Part shown: positions 19,479-28,684 of the stretch, in pieces
Layout: each line of letters starts with the position of its first letter
Numbering within the stretch: the first letter of the stretch is position 1
Assembly (NCBI GenBank): GCA_035625025.1
Contig: DASPQJ010000015.1
Location: forward strand, 32,109-96,108
Source of the DNA: Bog-793 sp035625025
Lineage (GTDB): Bacteria > Actinomycetota > Acidimicrobiia > Acidimicrobiales > Bog-793
Reading direction: 5' to 3'
DNA length: 64,000 bases
Notes under the pieces: model-generated
Told to the model about the DNA's origin: nothing
What the model saw: the letters and a program-made list of their open reading frames with translations, nothing else
Database searches by the model: none
Program-made: the position numbers and the translations under genes

Positions 19479-20539
19479 CACCGCTCGCTCAGGGTTGGGC
19501 CGGCTGTAGCCGGCGCGCCTGGATCAAGGGATACCGCGTCCCAGGATCCCTCGACGACGGGGGAACGGCCGATGAGAGGCCGCCACCAGGCCTCGTTGTC
19601 CCGGTACCACTCCACGGTCGCGGCCAGCCCCGCCGGGAACTCGACCGTCGTCGACCAGCCGAGCTCCTTGCGGATCTTGGAGGAGTCGAGCAGGTATCGC
19701 CGGTCGTGACCGGGACGGTCCGGCACGATCGTCTTCAGCGAGATGGGCGCGCCGACAGCGGCAAGCACGGCATCGGCGACGTCCTCGATCGAGGCTTCGA
19801 CACCCGACCCGACGTTGTAGGTCTCGCCGACGGCTCCGTGCCGGATGACCGCGTCGACCGCCCGGCAGTGGTCTTCGACGTGGAGCCATTCGCGTCGGTG
19901 TTGCACTGATTTGTACAGCGGCAGCGGCTCGGCCGCGAGGGCCCGTGTCGCGAACAGAGGGATCACCTTCTCGGGGAACTGATACGGCCCATAGTTGTTG
20001 CAGCAGTTGGAGATCGTGACGGGGAGGCCAAACGTCTCGCCGTAGCAGCGCACGACGTGGTCCGAACCGGCCTTGGAGGCGTTGTAGGGGGTCCTCGGCC
20101 GGTACGGCGACTGCTCCGTGAACGCTTCTTCGCTGTCCAGCGCCAGATCCCCGTAGACCTCGCAGGTCGAGATGTGATGGAGCCGTTCGACGCCGACACG
20201 GCGGGCCGCGTCGCACAGCGCCTGGGTCCCGAGCACGTTCGTGCGGAAAAAGCGCGCCGGGTCGATCACCGCCAGGCTGTTGTGCGATTCGGCGGCGAAG
20301 TTCACGATCGTCGTGATCTGCTCGGTGCGCAGAAGGCCCTCGACGAGCGCTTGGTCGGCGATATCGCCGACGACGAACCCCACGTCCGCCGTCTCCTCGA
20401 GCGGCTCGAGGCTCGAGCGATTCCCCGCATAGGTCAGCGCGTCGAGAACGACGACCGTGTCCTCAGGATGCTCGGCCACCCAGTAGCGCACGAAGTTCGA
20501 GCCGATGAAGCCCGCTCCCCCGGTGACGAGCAGCCGCAT
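19478..20539 (-). CDS. rmlB: dTDP-glucose 4,6-dehydratase
   Basis: Converts dTDP-glucose to dTDP-4-keto-6-deoxyglucose. 353 aa: TGGAGFIGSNFVRY (5-18), FAAESHNSLAVIDP, the catalytic STCEVYGDL and YNASK, NNYGPYQFPEKVIPLF, and HRREWLHVEDH. I start at ATG 20539; the frame beyond this is antisense to birA. One variation is CCNNYGP where CSNNYGP is common. It heads the rhamnose part of the minus-strand operon, 29 nt after birA. Confidence 0.94.
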   Translation of the reverse strand: MRLLVTGGAGFIGSNFVRYWVAEHPEDTVVVLDALTYAGNRSSLEPLEETADVGFVVGDIADQALVEGLLRTEQITTIVNFAAESHNSLAVIDPARFFRTNVLGTQALCDAARRVGVERLHHISTCEVYGDLALDSEEAFTEQSPYRPRTPYNASKAGSDHVVRCYGETFGLPVTISNCCNNYGPYQFPEKVIPLFATRALAAEPLPLYKSVQHRREWLHVEDHCRAVDAVIRHGAVGETYNVGSGVEASIEDVADAVLAAVGAPISLKTIVPDRPGHDRRYLLDSSKIRKELGWSTTVEFPAGLAATVEWYRDNEAWWRPLIGRSPVVEGSWDAVSLDPGAPATAGPTLSER

Positions 20540-20568
20540 GTTCCGCAAGGGTAGCGACCGTATCGCCT

Positions 20569-21447
20569 TCACGGATTCCAGTTCCCCCGGCTTGCGCGGC
20601 GCCGAATCTCCCGAAGGTGAACAACGTCGGCGGCGTCGAGGGTCAGCCGACCGCCGGCGGTCTCGACAAGGAGCCGACCGGAGTCGTCGATGCCGCGCGC
20701 GAGACCGGAAAAGGACCTTCCCATGGCGTCGACGCGCACCGACTCGCCGATCGTCACGCAGCGGCGCCGGTACTCGTCCATGGTCGACGGATCCGGCCGA
20801 CGCTGGGCCCCGTAACGGCCAGCGAGCGACCGGAGCATTGCCGCGAGGACGTCGTCGCAGGCGACGGCACGGCCAGAGAGCTCGGTGAGCCCGGTGACCG
20901 AAACCGGACCGTGTCGCGACGAATCCGTTGCGAGCCGGATGCGCAGCTCCGACGCCCCGAGGTTCACCCCGACTCCGACGACGAGCGCGCTCGTCGCCTG
21001 CCGCCCGGATCTGTCGGCGACCACCTCGGCGAGGATGCCGCCGACCTTGTCGTCCCCGGCGACGAGGTCGTTCGGCCATTTGAGATCGATTCGGACCCCG
21101 CCCGTTTCCTGAGCCGCGTCGGCCGCGGCGAGGGCGACGGCAGTCACGACGAGGTGCAGCTCGTCGACGCGCAGGCGCGGACGAAAAACGAGCGAACAGA
21201 GCAGGGCGGTGCCTTTCGGGGCGACCCAGGCTCGTCCGAGCCGCCCGCGTCCGGCCGTCTGCTCCGCAGCGACGACCACGAGTCCTTCCGGCGCGCCCTG
21301 CCGCACGGCGTCGGCGGCGTAACGATTCGTCGAGTCGACGACTTCGAGCCGCACCACGTTCGTGAAGCCGGCTGCCGCGGAACTAGCCTGCTCATCTGGG
21401 CGAGAACGGGGGCTTCCAACCCCGTTGGGGGACGATTGCGCCCGCAT
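20569..21447 (-). CDS. birA: Biotin--[acetyl-CoA-carboxylase] ligase, monofunctional
   Basis: Attaches biotin to the lysine of biotin carboxyl carrier domains. GRGRLGR at 66-72 is the biotinyl-AMP loop, KWPND at 123-127, and K134 in KVGGIL is the conserved lysine; a small C-terminal beta domain follows (LARGIDDSGRLLVETAGG). There is no N-terminal HTH, so this is the non-regulatory class. It is divergent from, and 20 bp away from, a biotin carboxylase/carrier fusion that is its likely substrate. The first ~25 residues are low complexity, and the true start may be further in. Confidence 0.93.
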   Translation of the reverse strand: MRAQSSPNGVGSPRSRPDEQASSAAAGFTNVVRLEVVDSTNRYAADAVRQGAPEGLVVVAAEQTAGRGRLGRAWVAPKGTALLCSLVFRPRLRVDELHLVVTAVALAAADAAQETGGVRIDLKWPNDLVAGDDKVGGILAEVVADRSGRQATSALVVGVGVNLGASELRIRLATDSSRHGPVSVTGLTELSGRAVACDDVLAAMLRSLAGRYGAQRRPDPSTMDEYRRRCVTIGESVRVDAMGRSFSGLARGIDDSGRLLVETAGGRLTLDAADVVHLREIRRRASRGNWNP

Positions 21448-21467
21448 GGCTGCACGATAGGCAGGGA

Positions 21468-23216
21468 GTGGGGCGCGTGTTCGACAAGGTCCTCATCGCG
21501 AACCGAGGCGAGATTGCGGTGCGCGTCGCGCGCACATGTCGGGAACTCGGGATCGTGACGGCCGTCGTCTACTCCGAGACGGACCGCGACGCCCTGCACG
21601 TGCAGATCGCTGACGAGGCCTACTCGCTCGGACCCGGTGGCCCCGCCGAGACCTACCTCAACATCGACGCCATCGTCGCGATCCTCCGGCGCGCCGGAGC
21701 GAGCGCCGTTCACCCCGGCTACGGCTTCCTGGCAGAGAACGCGGCCTTCGCCCGCGCCGTCGCCGACTCCGGGGCGACATTCATCGGACCTCCCCCCGCC
21801 GCCATCGAGACGATGGGTTCGAAGCTGACCGCCCGTGCCGCGGCTGCCCGCGCCGCCGTCGCGGGCGTGCCCGGCCGCGACGAGCCGGTCAGCGCCGCCG
21901 ACGAGGTTCTCGCCTTCGCCGCCGAGTGGGGCTACCCCGTGGCGATCAAGGCCGCCTACGGCGGTGGGGGCCGGGGCATGAAGATCGTCGAGGGGCCCGA
22001 CGATGTGGCGGAGGCGCTGCGCGCGGCCGGTCGGGAGGCTGAGAGCTCCTTCGGGCGCGGTGACGTCTACCTCGAGCGCTACCTCCCCCGGCCCCGTCAC
22101 GTCGAGATGCAGATCGTCAGCGACCGCTTCGGCAACACCGTCTGGCTCGGCGAGCGCGACTGTTCGAGCCAGCGACGCCACCAGAAGCTCGTCGAGGAGA
22201 CCCCAGCGCCCGGACTCGCCGACGAGGTGCGTGCCGCGATGGGCGACGACGCCGTCCGGCTCGCCCGATCCTGCGACTACGAGGGTGTCGGCACCGTGGA
22301 GTTCCTCTACGAGGACGGCGAGTACTACTTCCTCGAGATGAACACCCGGCTGCAGGTCGAGCATCCGATCACCGAATTCGTCACCGGCATCGACCTCGTG
22401 GCGCTGCAGCTGCGTGTCGCGGCGGGCGAGCCGCTCGGGTTCACCCAGGACCAGATCGTCCGCCGCGGTCACGCGATCGAGTGCCGTATCAACGCCGAGG
22501 ATCCGGCGGGTGGACGCTTCTTCCCGAGTCCGGGACGAATCACGCGTTTCCGCTTCGCCAACGGATTCGGCGTACGCACCGACACTGGATACGAGCAGGG
22601 TGACACGTTGGGGCCGGAATTCGACAACCTCATCGCCAAGCTCGTCGTCTGGGGCCAGGACAGGGAGGACGCCCGGCGCCGGATGGTCCGCGCCCTCGAC
22701 GAGACGATCATCGAGGGGATCGCGACGACGATCCCGGCGCTGCGCGCCATCCTCGCCCACGACGACTTCGTCGCCGCCACCCACTCGACCCGTTTCGTCG
22801 AGGACCACCTCGACTTCTCCGCCCTCGACACCGCCTTCGGCACCGAAGGAGGTGTCGACGACCCTGGCCGCGAGCTGCGAACGGTCGACGCCGAAGTCAA
22901 CGGCCGCCGCTACTCGGTCCGGCTGTTCGTCCCCGTCGCCCCGCGGGCGCCGCGGGCCGCGGCCGCCCGAAGGCGGCACGGGCGCGGTTCCACTGCCCCC
23001 CCGGACGGGAACGTCACCGTCCCCATGCAGGGGACGATCGCGCAGCTGCTCGTCGTCGAGGGCGACGAAGTCGCCGTCGGCGACGTCGTGTGCATCCTGG
23101 AAGCGATGAAGATGGAGAACCCGATCCGGGCGTCGATCGCCGGCACTGTGCGCGAGATCCGGGTCCGTCCGGGTGACGCCGTCGGCTTCGGCGATGTCGT
23201 CGCGGTGATCGCATGA
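21468..23216 (+). CDS. Acyl-CoA carboxylase alpha subunit: biotin carboxylase fused to BCCP
   Basis: Carries out ATP-dependent carboxylation of biotin for acetyl/propionyl-CoA carboxylase. 582 aa: N-terminal biotin carboxylase (ANRGEIAVRV near 10, GGGGRGMK, EMNTRLQVEHP with the catalytic region) and a C-terminal biotinyl domain with EAMKMEN, biotinylated lysine K548. This is the AccA3 architecture of actinobacteria, which partners with a separate carboxyltransferase not seen here. Start GTG 21468, with GTG 21477 as alternative. Its stop overlaps the next gene's ATG (ATGA). Confidence 0.94.
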   Translation: MGRVFDKVLIANRGEIAVRVARTCRELGIVTAVVYSETDRDALHVQIADEAYSLGPGGPAETYLNIDAIVAILRRAGASAVHPGYGFLAENAAFARAVADSGATFIGPPPAAIETMGSKLTARAAAARAAVAGVPGRDEPVSAADEVLAFAAEWGYPVAIKAAYGGGGRGMKIVEGPDDVAEALRAAGREAESSFGRGDVYLERYLPRPRHVEMQIVSDRFGNTVWLGERDCSSQRRHQKLVEETPAPGLADEVRAAMGDDAVRLARSCDYEGVGTVEFLYEDGEYYFLEMNTRLQVEHPITEFVTGIDLVALQLRVAAGEPLGFTQDQIVRRGHAIECRINAEDPAGGRFFPSPGRITRFRFANGFGVRTDTGYEQGDTLGPEFDNLIAKLVVWGQDREDARRRMVRALDETIIEGIATTIPALRAILAHDDFVAATHSTRFVEDHLDFSALDTAFGTEGGVDDPGRELRTVDAEVNGRRYSVRLFVPVAPRAPRAAAARRRHGRGSTAPPDGNVTVPMQGTIAQLLVVEGDEVAVGDVVCILEAMKMENPIRASIAGTVREIRVRPGDAVGFGDVVAVIA

Positions 23217-24478
23217 GCCCGACAGGGGCGGACGAATCCCGGGAAAAATGCGCCGCGCAGGCGATCGTCATCGAGAACGCGACGCAATTGCTGGAACTGT
23301 CACGCCGGATCCACGCCCACCCGGAACTCGGCTTCGAGGAGGTGCAGGCCGCGACGTGGTGCACCGAGCTGCTCGCCGGGGGAGGGTTCACCGTTCACCT
23401 CGGCGTCGGGGGCCTCGCGACGGCCTTCGACGCGACGGTCGGCCACGGTCCGCTCGCCATCGGAATCTGCTGTGAGTACGACGCGCTGCCGGAGATCGGC
23501 CACGCCTGCGGCCACAACGTCATCGCCGCCGCGGGCGTCGGCGCGGGACTGGCCCTGGCGCCGCTCGCCGACGACCTGGGCTGCACGATCCACGTGTTCG
23601 GCACTCCCGCCGAGGAGGGTGGAGGCGGCAAGATCCTGCTCCTCGAGGCCGGAGTCTTCGACGGGCTCGGCGCCGTGCTGATGGTCCACCCCGCACCGGC
23701 CGAGCTCGTCCAGATGCCCTGCCTCGCAATCTCGCATTTCGACGTGCGCTTCGTCGGCAAGGAGGCGCACGCCGCGGCGTTTCCCGAACTCGGCGTCAAC
23801 GCCGCGGACGCGGTCACGATCGCCCAGGTCGCGGTGGGGCTCCTGCGGCAGCACGCCAAGCCCGGGGACCAGGTCCACGGGATCGTCACCAACGGCGGCG
23901 CTGCGCCAAACATCGTTCCGGGACTCGCCGAGGCGAAGTACTACGTGCGCTCGCTGACCCTCGCCGGTCTCGCCGAGTGGGAGGCGCGCGTCCGGCGTTG
24001 CTTCGAGGCCGGGGCGCTCGCGACCGGCGCGTCGGTCGAGTTCATCACGCGCTGCCCGGCGTACTCGGAGTTCCGGGCCGACGAGGCGATCGGTGCGCGC
24101 TATCGCGCCAACGCCGTCTCGCTCGGTCGCACTTTCGCTCCACCATCGGACCGCGTGCTGATGGCGTCGACAGACATGGCGAACGTCTCTCTCGTCATCC
24201 CGGCCATCCACCCGACACTCGACATCCGCTCGGCACCGGCGGTCAACCACCAGCCGGAGTTCGCGGCGCACTGCGTGTCCCCCGCCGCTGACCAGGCGAT
24301 CCTTGACGGCGCGACGGCGATGGCCTGGACGATCATCGACCTCGCCCACGACGAGGACGAACGGGGACGTCTTCTGCGCGGCGCACGGCGACGGATCTCA
24401 TCTCACCTCGCGCCTGAAACGGGCGCCAACGGTGCCGCGCCCGGTAGTGACCGCCCGGGGGGCCGCCGGGCCGCCTAG
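23213..24478 (+). CDS. M20-family amidohydrolase (AbgB/carboxypeptidase-like)
   Basis: Zinc peptidase-fold hydrolase of 421 aa. Metal ligands and catalytic residues are in HAHPELGFEE, CCEYDALPEIGHACGHN and TPAEEGGGG; the dimerisation insert follows FVGKEAHAAAFPELGVNA, and NHQPEFA lies late. It resembles amidohydrolases acting on N-acyl or p-aminobenzoyl-glutamate substrates; the actual substrate is unknown. Translationally coupled to the acyl-CoA carboxylase subunit by a 4-nt overlap. Its stop overlaps the convergent MoeB-like stop within a shared CTAG. Confidence 0.85.
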   Translation: MSPTGADESREKCAAQAIVIENATQLLELSRRIHAHPELGFEEVQAATWCTELLAGGGFTVHLGVGGLATAFDATVGHGPLAIGICCEYDALPEIGHACGHNVIAAAGVGAGLALAPLADDLGCTIHVFGTPAEEGGGGKILLLEAGVFDGLGAVLMVHPAPAELVQMPCLAISHFDVRFVGKEAHAAAFPELGVNAADAVTIAQVAVGLLRQHAKPGDQVHGIVTNGGAAPNIVPGLAEAKYYVRSLTLAGLAEWEARVRRCFEAGALATGASVEFITRCPAYSEFRADEAIGARYRANAVSLGRTFAPPSDRVLMASTDMANVSLVIPAIHPTLDIRSAPAVNHQPEFAAHCVSPAADQAILDGATAMAWTIIDLAHDEDERGRLLRGARRRISSHLAPETGANGAAPGSDRPGGRRAA

Positions 24479-25650
24479 AAAGCGGACGTCGCCGACACCG
24501 AGTGCGGTCGACAGAACTGGTCGTACTCGGCGATCACGATCTTGCCGGCTCCGTCACCGCACGCCGCGCAGTCCGGGTCGCGGCGGAACGTGAAGCTCCG
24601 GAACTCCTCGGCGAGCGCGTCGTAGGAGAGCAGCCGTCCGACGAGGGGATCTCCCAGGCCGAGCAGCATCTTGATCGCCTCGACCGCCTGGATCGAGCCG
24701 ATGATCCCCGGGAGCACACCGAGCACTCCGGCTTCGGCGCAGGACGGGGCGAACTCCGCCGGTGGCGGCTCCGGGAACAAGCACCGGTAACACGGGCCGA
24801 CGTACGGCTGGAAGACGGTCGCCTGACCCTCGAAGCGGAAGATCGAACCGTGGACGACCGGAACCTTCGTCAAGAGCGACGCGTCGTTCACGAGGTAGCG
24901 CGCGGGGAAGTTGTCGGTCGCGTCAACGACGAGGTCGTAGCCCGAAATGATCTCGACGACGTTGTCGGCGCTCAGTCGGACGTCGTGGGTGACGACCGTC
25001 ACGTCGTGGTTCAGAGCGGTCAGCGTCTTTTTCGCCGAGTCGACCTTGCGCTCGCCGATCCGTTCGCTGTTGTGCAGGATCTGGCGCTGGAGATTCGACC
25101 AGTCGACCTCGTCCATGTCGAGGATCCCGATCGTGCCGACCCCGGCGGCGGCGAGGTAGATCGACGCCGGCGAACCGAGCCCCCCCGCCCCAAGGACCAG
25201 CACCTTCGAGGCCAGGAGCTTCTCCTGTCCGGTCGGCCCGATCTCGGGCAGGAGCAGGTGGCGCTGATAGCGGTTCCGCTGCGCGGCGCTGAGGACCGCG
25301 GGAGTCGACCAGGGCCGACCTTCGTCCTTCCAACGGTTGAACCCGCCGGCCAGCGAAGCGACGTTCGTGTAGCCGAGGTCGACGAGCGTCTTGGCGGCGA
25401 AGGCCGAACGCACTCCCCCGGCGCAGTAGACGACGATCGGCGCGTTCTTATCGGGAACCCGTCCTTCCACCTCGAGCTCGAGGTTGCCACGCGGCACGTG
25501 GACGGCGCCGGCGATGATGCCCTGCGCGTACTCCTCGGCTTCACGCACGTCGAGCAGCACGCCGTCGCCGGCCATCGCCTCGGCCTGCGCGGGCTCGATT
25601 TCGCGAATCTGCCGCTTCACGGCGGTGAGCAGGTCGTTCAGGGTCGGCAC
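24475..25650 (-). CDS. moeB: MoeB/MoeZ-like adenylyltransferase with N-terminal rhodanese domain
   Basis: E1-like enzyme that adenylates (and may thiolate) the C-terminus of a ubiquitin-like sulfur carrier such as MoaD or ThiS. About 391 aa. The rhodanese domain is at roughly 15-115 with YCAGGVRSA as its catalytic cysteine loop. The ThiF/MoeB domain begins RYQRHLLLPEIGPTGQ, with LGAGGLGSPASIYLAAAG as nucleotide site. CYRCLF and CAAC form the zinc site. In the well-known MoeZ/MOCS3 proteins rhodanese is C-terminal; here the order is reversed. Start GTG 25650 has GAGGAG 5 nt upstream. No carrier-protein gene is adjacent. Confidence 0.9.
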   Translation of the reverse strand: MPTLNDLLTAVKRQIREIEPAQAEAMAGDGVLLDVREAEEYAQGIIAGAVHVPRGNLELEVEGRVPDKNAPIVVYCAGGVRSAFAAKTLVDLGYTNVASLAGGFNRWKDEGRPWSTPAVLSAAQRNRYQRHLLLPEIGPTGQEKLLASKVLVLGAGGLGSPASIYLAAAGVGTIGILDMDEVDWSNLQRQILHNSERIGERKVDSAKKTLTALNHDVTVVTHDVRLSADNVVEIISGYDLVVDATDNFPARYLVNDASLLTKVPVVHGSIFRFEGQATVFQPYVGPCYRCLFPEPPPAEFAPSCAEAGVLGVLPGIIGSIQAVEAIKMLLGLGDPLVGRLLSYDALAEEFRSFTFRRDPDCAACGDGAGKIVIAEYDQFCRPHSVSATSAF

Positions 25651-25796
25651 GAGCACTCCTCGATTCCTCGCACGGTCGATGGCCCTCCAGGATCGCCGGG
25701 TCGTCCGCCACCGGGTACCGTGCCAAAACACTACCAGCGGGCTCGAAATTCCCCGTCGGCAGCCCGATCCGGGGCCGGGCCGGTAGGGTCCGCGAC

Positions 25797-26348
25797 GTGG
25801 AGTTCGCGGATCTCGCGCGCCGCCGCCGGATGGCGCGCCGTTTCGACCCTCGCCCGGTCCCCCGGGACGTGCTCGTCCGCGTCGTCGCGATCGCGGCCAC
25901 CGCCCCGTCGGCCGGCAAGACCAACGGCGTCGAGTTGCGCGTTCTCGAATCCCCGGACGAGCGGGCCCGCTTCTGGGAGCTCGCCTCGGACCGGGAATGG
26001 CGCGCGTGCGGCCCGAAGTCCTCGGGTCTCCTGGCCGCTCCCGTCATCGTCGTCCCGATTGCCGATCCGGACGCCTACGTCGCGCGCTACGACCGCCCGG
26101 ACAAGGTCTTGTCGGCGCTCTCTGGCCTGGCGGCCTCGGAATGGCCCGTTCCCTACTGGATCGTCGACTCGTCCTTCATGGCCATGCTCGTCCTGCTCGC
26201 GGCCGCGGACGCCGGACTCGGCGCGCTCTTTTTCCAGTTGCACGCACCAGCCGAGGACGTGCTGGCCGGCCTCGGCGTGCCGCCGACACGAGTTGCGATC
26301 GGCGCGATCGCGATCGGCTATCCGGCCGAGGGCTCCCGAACAATCTGA
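25797..26348 (+). CDS. Nitroreductase-family FMN protein
   Basis: A 183-aa flavoprotein of the nitroreductase fold. RRRRMARRFDPRPVPRDVL is the N-terminal FMN phosphate-binding Arg block, AATAPSAGKTNGVE the next conserved loop, and a GLGALFFQLHAPAEDVL segment leads to IGAIAIGYPAE, the C-terminal FMN site. It reduces nitro- or other conjugated substrates using NAD(P)H; the substrate is unknown. GTG 25797 is the start. It could be relevant to F420 because CofE here lacks the FMN-dependent domain of FbiB, but this is speculation: it is not in the cof operon. Confidence 0.8.
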   Translation: MEFADLARRRRMARRFDPRPVPRDVLVRVVAIAATAPSAGKTNGVELRVLESPDERARFWELASDREWRACGPKSSGLLAAPVIVVPIADPDAYVARYDRPDKVLSALSGLAASEWPVPYWIVDSSFMAMLVLLAAADAGLGALFFQLHAPAEDVLAGLGVPPTRVAIGAIAIGYPAEGSRTI

Positions 26349-26479
26349 CCGGGCTGGCAGCGACGCCGTCACCGAAGGAGAAGCCGTCGAACGCTCGGCG
26401 GCGACACCGCCGCCGAGCGCCAGTAGCCGCCAGAAGGTGGGCTTGACCTTACCGAGGACGGCCAGCCGGTTCGCGCCGT

Positions 26480-26950
26480 GCCTGCCCACCGGGGTCGGTG
26501 ATCGGACCGGCCCGTCAACGGTCTCGTCGAGGGGTGGAACCGTGACCGAGACCAGATGGGCGATCGGTTCGCACCGCCCGGGGTGCTCCTCGCGCCTACC
26601 GGGAACGTCGAAGAGCGATCATCCGCCCACGCCGAGGAGCCGTGCCGCAACGTGACGGTCATCACGGCACCACCGGGTTTGCCGTTCGTTACGTGGGTCG
26701 CCAGTTTCACGCCCTTGCCGCCGAGGAGCTGCAGCCCGGGAAGTCCGCCCACCGAACAAGTCGATCCGGAGACGTCCTGACCCGCACGGCGTAGGAGACG
26801 CTGCCGGCCACGCTGCTCCCGGGAACGGCGGAAAAGGTCGCCGCGAGCTGCTCGTTCCTGCACGGCGGCGCCCGGTCGGAAGAGAAAGCCGACGGACTGA
26901 ATGCGGTGGGCACGACGACGACGGCGAAACCAAGCGACCGCCAGACCGGG
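26480..26950 (-). pseudogene. Frameshifted DUF4232-like secreted protein remnant
   Basis: Three minus-strand frames must be joined to read a DUF4232-like domain. First frame (~26930-26778): signal-like LGFAVVVVPTAFSPSAF, then CRNEQLAATFSAVPGSSV and AGSVSYAVRV. Second frame (~26775-26622): SGSTCSVGGLPGLQLLGGKG, ATHVTNGKPGGAV, VTLRHGSSA. Third frame (from ~26618): GRCEPIAHLVSVTVPPLDE, TVDGPV. Indels near 26775 and 26620 explain the breaks; at the first, adding one A restores an N-V-S-G-S-T-C reading. DUF4232 domains are actinobacterial secreted or lipid-anchored proteins of unknown role. This may be a decaying gene or sequencing error. The surrounding 825-bp gap (26349-27173) otherwise looks non-coding. 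Confidence 0.5.
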
Positions 26951-27173
26951 GCAGCGAGCGCATCGCCCCGGCGAACCTTCCCGGCGCGATGTCGAACACT
27001 GGCACCGGATCGGCGCCTGCGCGGTCGGGAACTCGCCGAGATCCCGCCGGCATTGTCCCGGGCGTGCCGGCCCCCGACGAACTTGTCGCGGGTGCCCGGC
27101 GGTGAAAAGGTTGGCCCGTGCCCGGATCCGCTCGGTGTCGACGGCCGCCCCAGCGCCGAAGGGCCGTGTGGCG

Positions 27174-28490
27174 ATGCCGGACCCGCTGACACCGCGAGGT
27201 CACCGGGTCCCGCGCTCGGCGGATTACGCCAGCCTGCCCTACTGGTGGGAGGGCGTCGATTTCCCCCCCGGATCCTCGGCGCGACCGCCCGCCGAGACGG
27301 ACATCGTCGTCGTCGGCGCCGGTTACACGGGCCTCGCCACGGCGTTCGAAGCCGCTCGAGGCGGCCACGCGGTCGCCGTCGTCGACCGCGACGACCCCGC
27401 CCGGGGCGCGAGCAGCCGCAACGGCGGGATGGTTCTGCCGGGACTGAAACACGACCTCGCCGCGATCCTGGCGATGGGAAAAGGGCGGGCGCTGTGGGAC
27501 GAGACGGTCACGGCAGTGGAGAGTCTCGCGGCACTCGTCACCGAACACCGAATCGAGTGTGATTGGCAACGATCGGGCCACGTCGAGCTGGCGCACCACC
27601 CGCGGGCCGCGCGCCACTTCGAGAAGGTCGCAGGCGCGTTCGGCGCGATCGGCGAGAGCGCCCGGTTCCTCGACCGGGACGAACTGCGAGCCGAGATCGG
27701 ATCGGATCGGTTCTTTGGCGCACTCGTCGTCGAGCGGAGCGCCTCGTTGCACCCCGCGAAATGGGCCGCCGCGCTCCAATCGCTCGCGACAGCTGCGGGC
27801 GCGCTCGTCATCGGTCGGTGCGCTGTGCGAAACATCGAAAAAACGAGGGTCGGGTTCCGCGTCGACACCGAACGGGGACCGATCGACTGCCGCGACGTCG
27901 TCATCGCGACGAACGCCACGACCGGCCGCTTCCTCTCCCCCTGGCTCGGGCGACGGATCCTCCCGGTCGGCAGCTACGTCATCGCCACGGAACCGCTCGA
28001 CCCGGGCGTCGTCGCCACGGTGAACCCGCGCGGGAGAATGTTCTTCGACTCCCGCAATTTTCTCAGCTACTGGCGCCTGTCCCCGGACGGTCGGCGCATC
28101 CTCTTCGGCGGCCGAACGTCGTTCGCGCCGACCACGGTGGAAAGAGCGCGTGACCGCCTCTACGCCGTCATGACCGCGGTGCACCCGCAACTCGCGGGAG
28201 TCGCGCTCCACCGCGCCTGGGGAGGCGACGTCGCCCTCACCTACGACCGGATGCCCCATCTCGGCCGCCACCCGACGACCGGCGTCGTCTACGCCATGGG
28301 CTACTGCGGAACCGGGGTCGCGTTGGCGACGCACTTCGGACGCGTCGTCGCCCGCTACCTCACCGGGGACGGCGACCTCGGTCCGTTCGCCGCTCGCGCC
28401 TGGCCGACCGTGCCGCTCCCGGCTCGGATCCCCGGGATGCTGCCGATCGCCGGTCTGTGGTACCAAGGGCGTGATTCCTTGGGAATCTGA
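27174..28490 (+). CDS. FAD-dependent oxidoreductase of the DAO/PuuB type
   Basis: A 438-aa flavoprotein. VVVGAGYTGLATAFEAARGG near residues 44-63 is the FAD-binding Rossmann motif, and GASSRNGG follows. A C-terminal GGDVALTYDRMPHLGR and GYCGTGVALATHFGRVVA resemble the FAD-closing region of gamma-glutamylputrescine oxidase and related amine/amino-acid oxidases. It probably oxidises a secondary or primary amine with O2 or an acceptor; the substrate is unknown. ATG 27174 is preferred (GTG 27168 is possible); the frame upstream is Arg-rich antisense of the decayed region. Confidence 0.85.
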   Translation: MPDPLTPRGHRVPRSADYASLPYWWEGVDFPPGSSARPPAETDIVVVGAGYTGLATAFEAARGGHAVAVVDRDDPARGASSRNGGMVLPGLKHDLAAILAMGKGRALWDETVTAVESLAALVTEHRIECDWQRSGHVELAHHPRAARHFEKVAGAFGAIGESARFLDRDELRAEIGSDRFFGALVVERSASLHPAKWAAALQSLATAAGALVIGRCAVRNIEKTRVGFRVDTERGPIDCRDVVIATNATTGRFLSPWLGRRILPVGSYVIATEPLDPGVVATVNPRGRMFFDSRNFLSYWRLSPDGRRILFGGRTSFAPTTVERARDRLYAVMTAVHPQLAGVALHRAWGGDVALTYDRMPHLGRHPTTGVVYAMGYCGTGVALATHFGRVVARYLTGDGDLGPFAARAWPTVPLPARIPGMLPIAGLWYQGRDSLGI

Positions 28491-28684
28491 CAAGGGTCGG
28501 AGCAAGGCACCGTCGATGCTGGCGGCCCAGGCGGCCCGACCGGTCGGGGAAGGTCGCCTCGACCGCAGTCTGACCGGTGACCGCGAACTTTCCGGCACGA
28601 GCGGGCTTTTCCGCGCCGTCGTGGCGCATCGCGACAGCGGTGGGGCGCGCCTTTGCGTTCGTCGTTGTCGCGTAGTCTCTGGCT

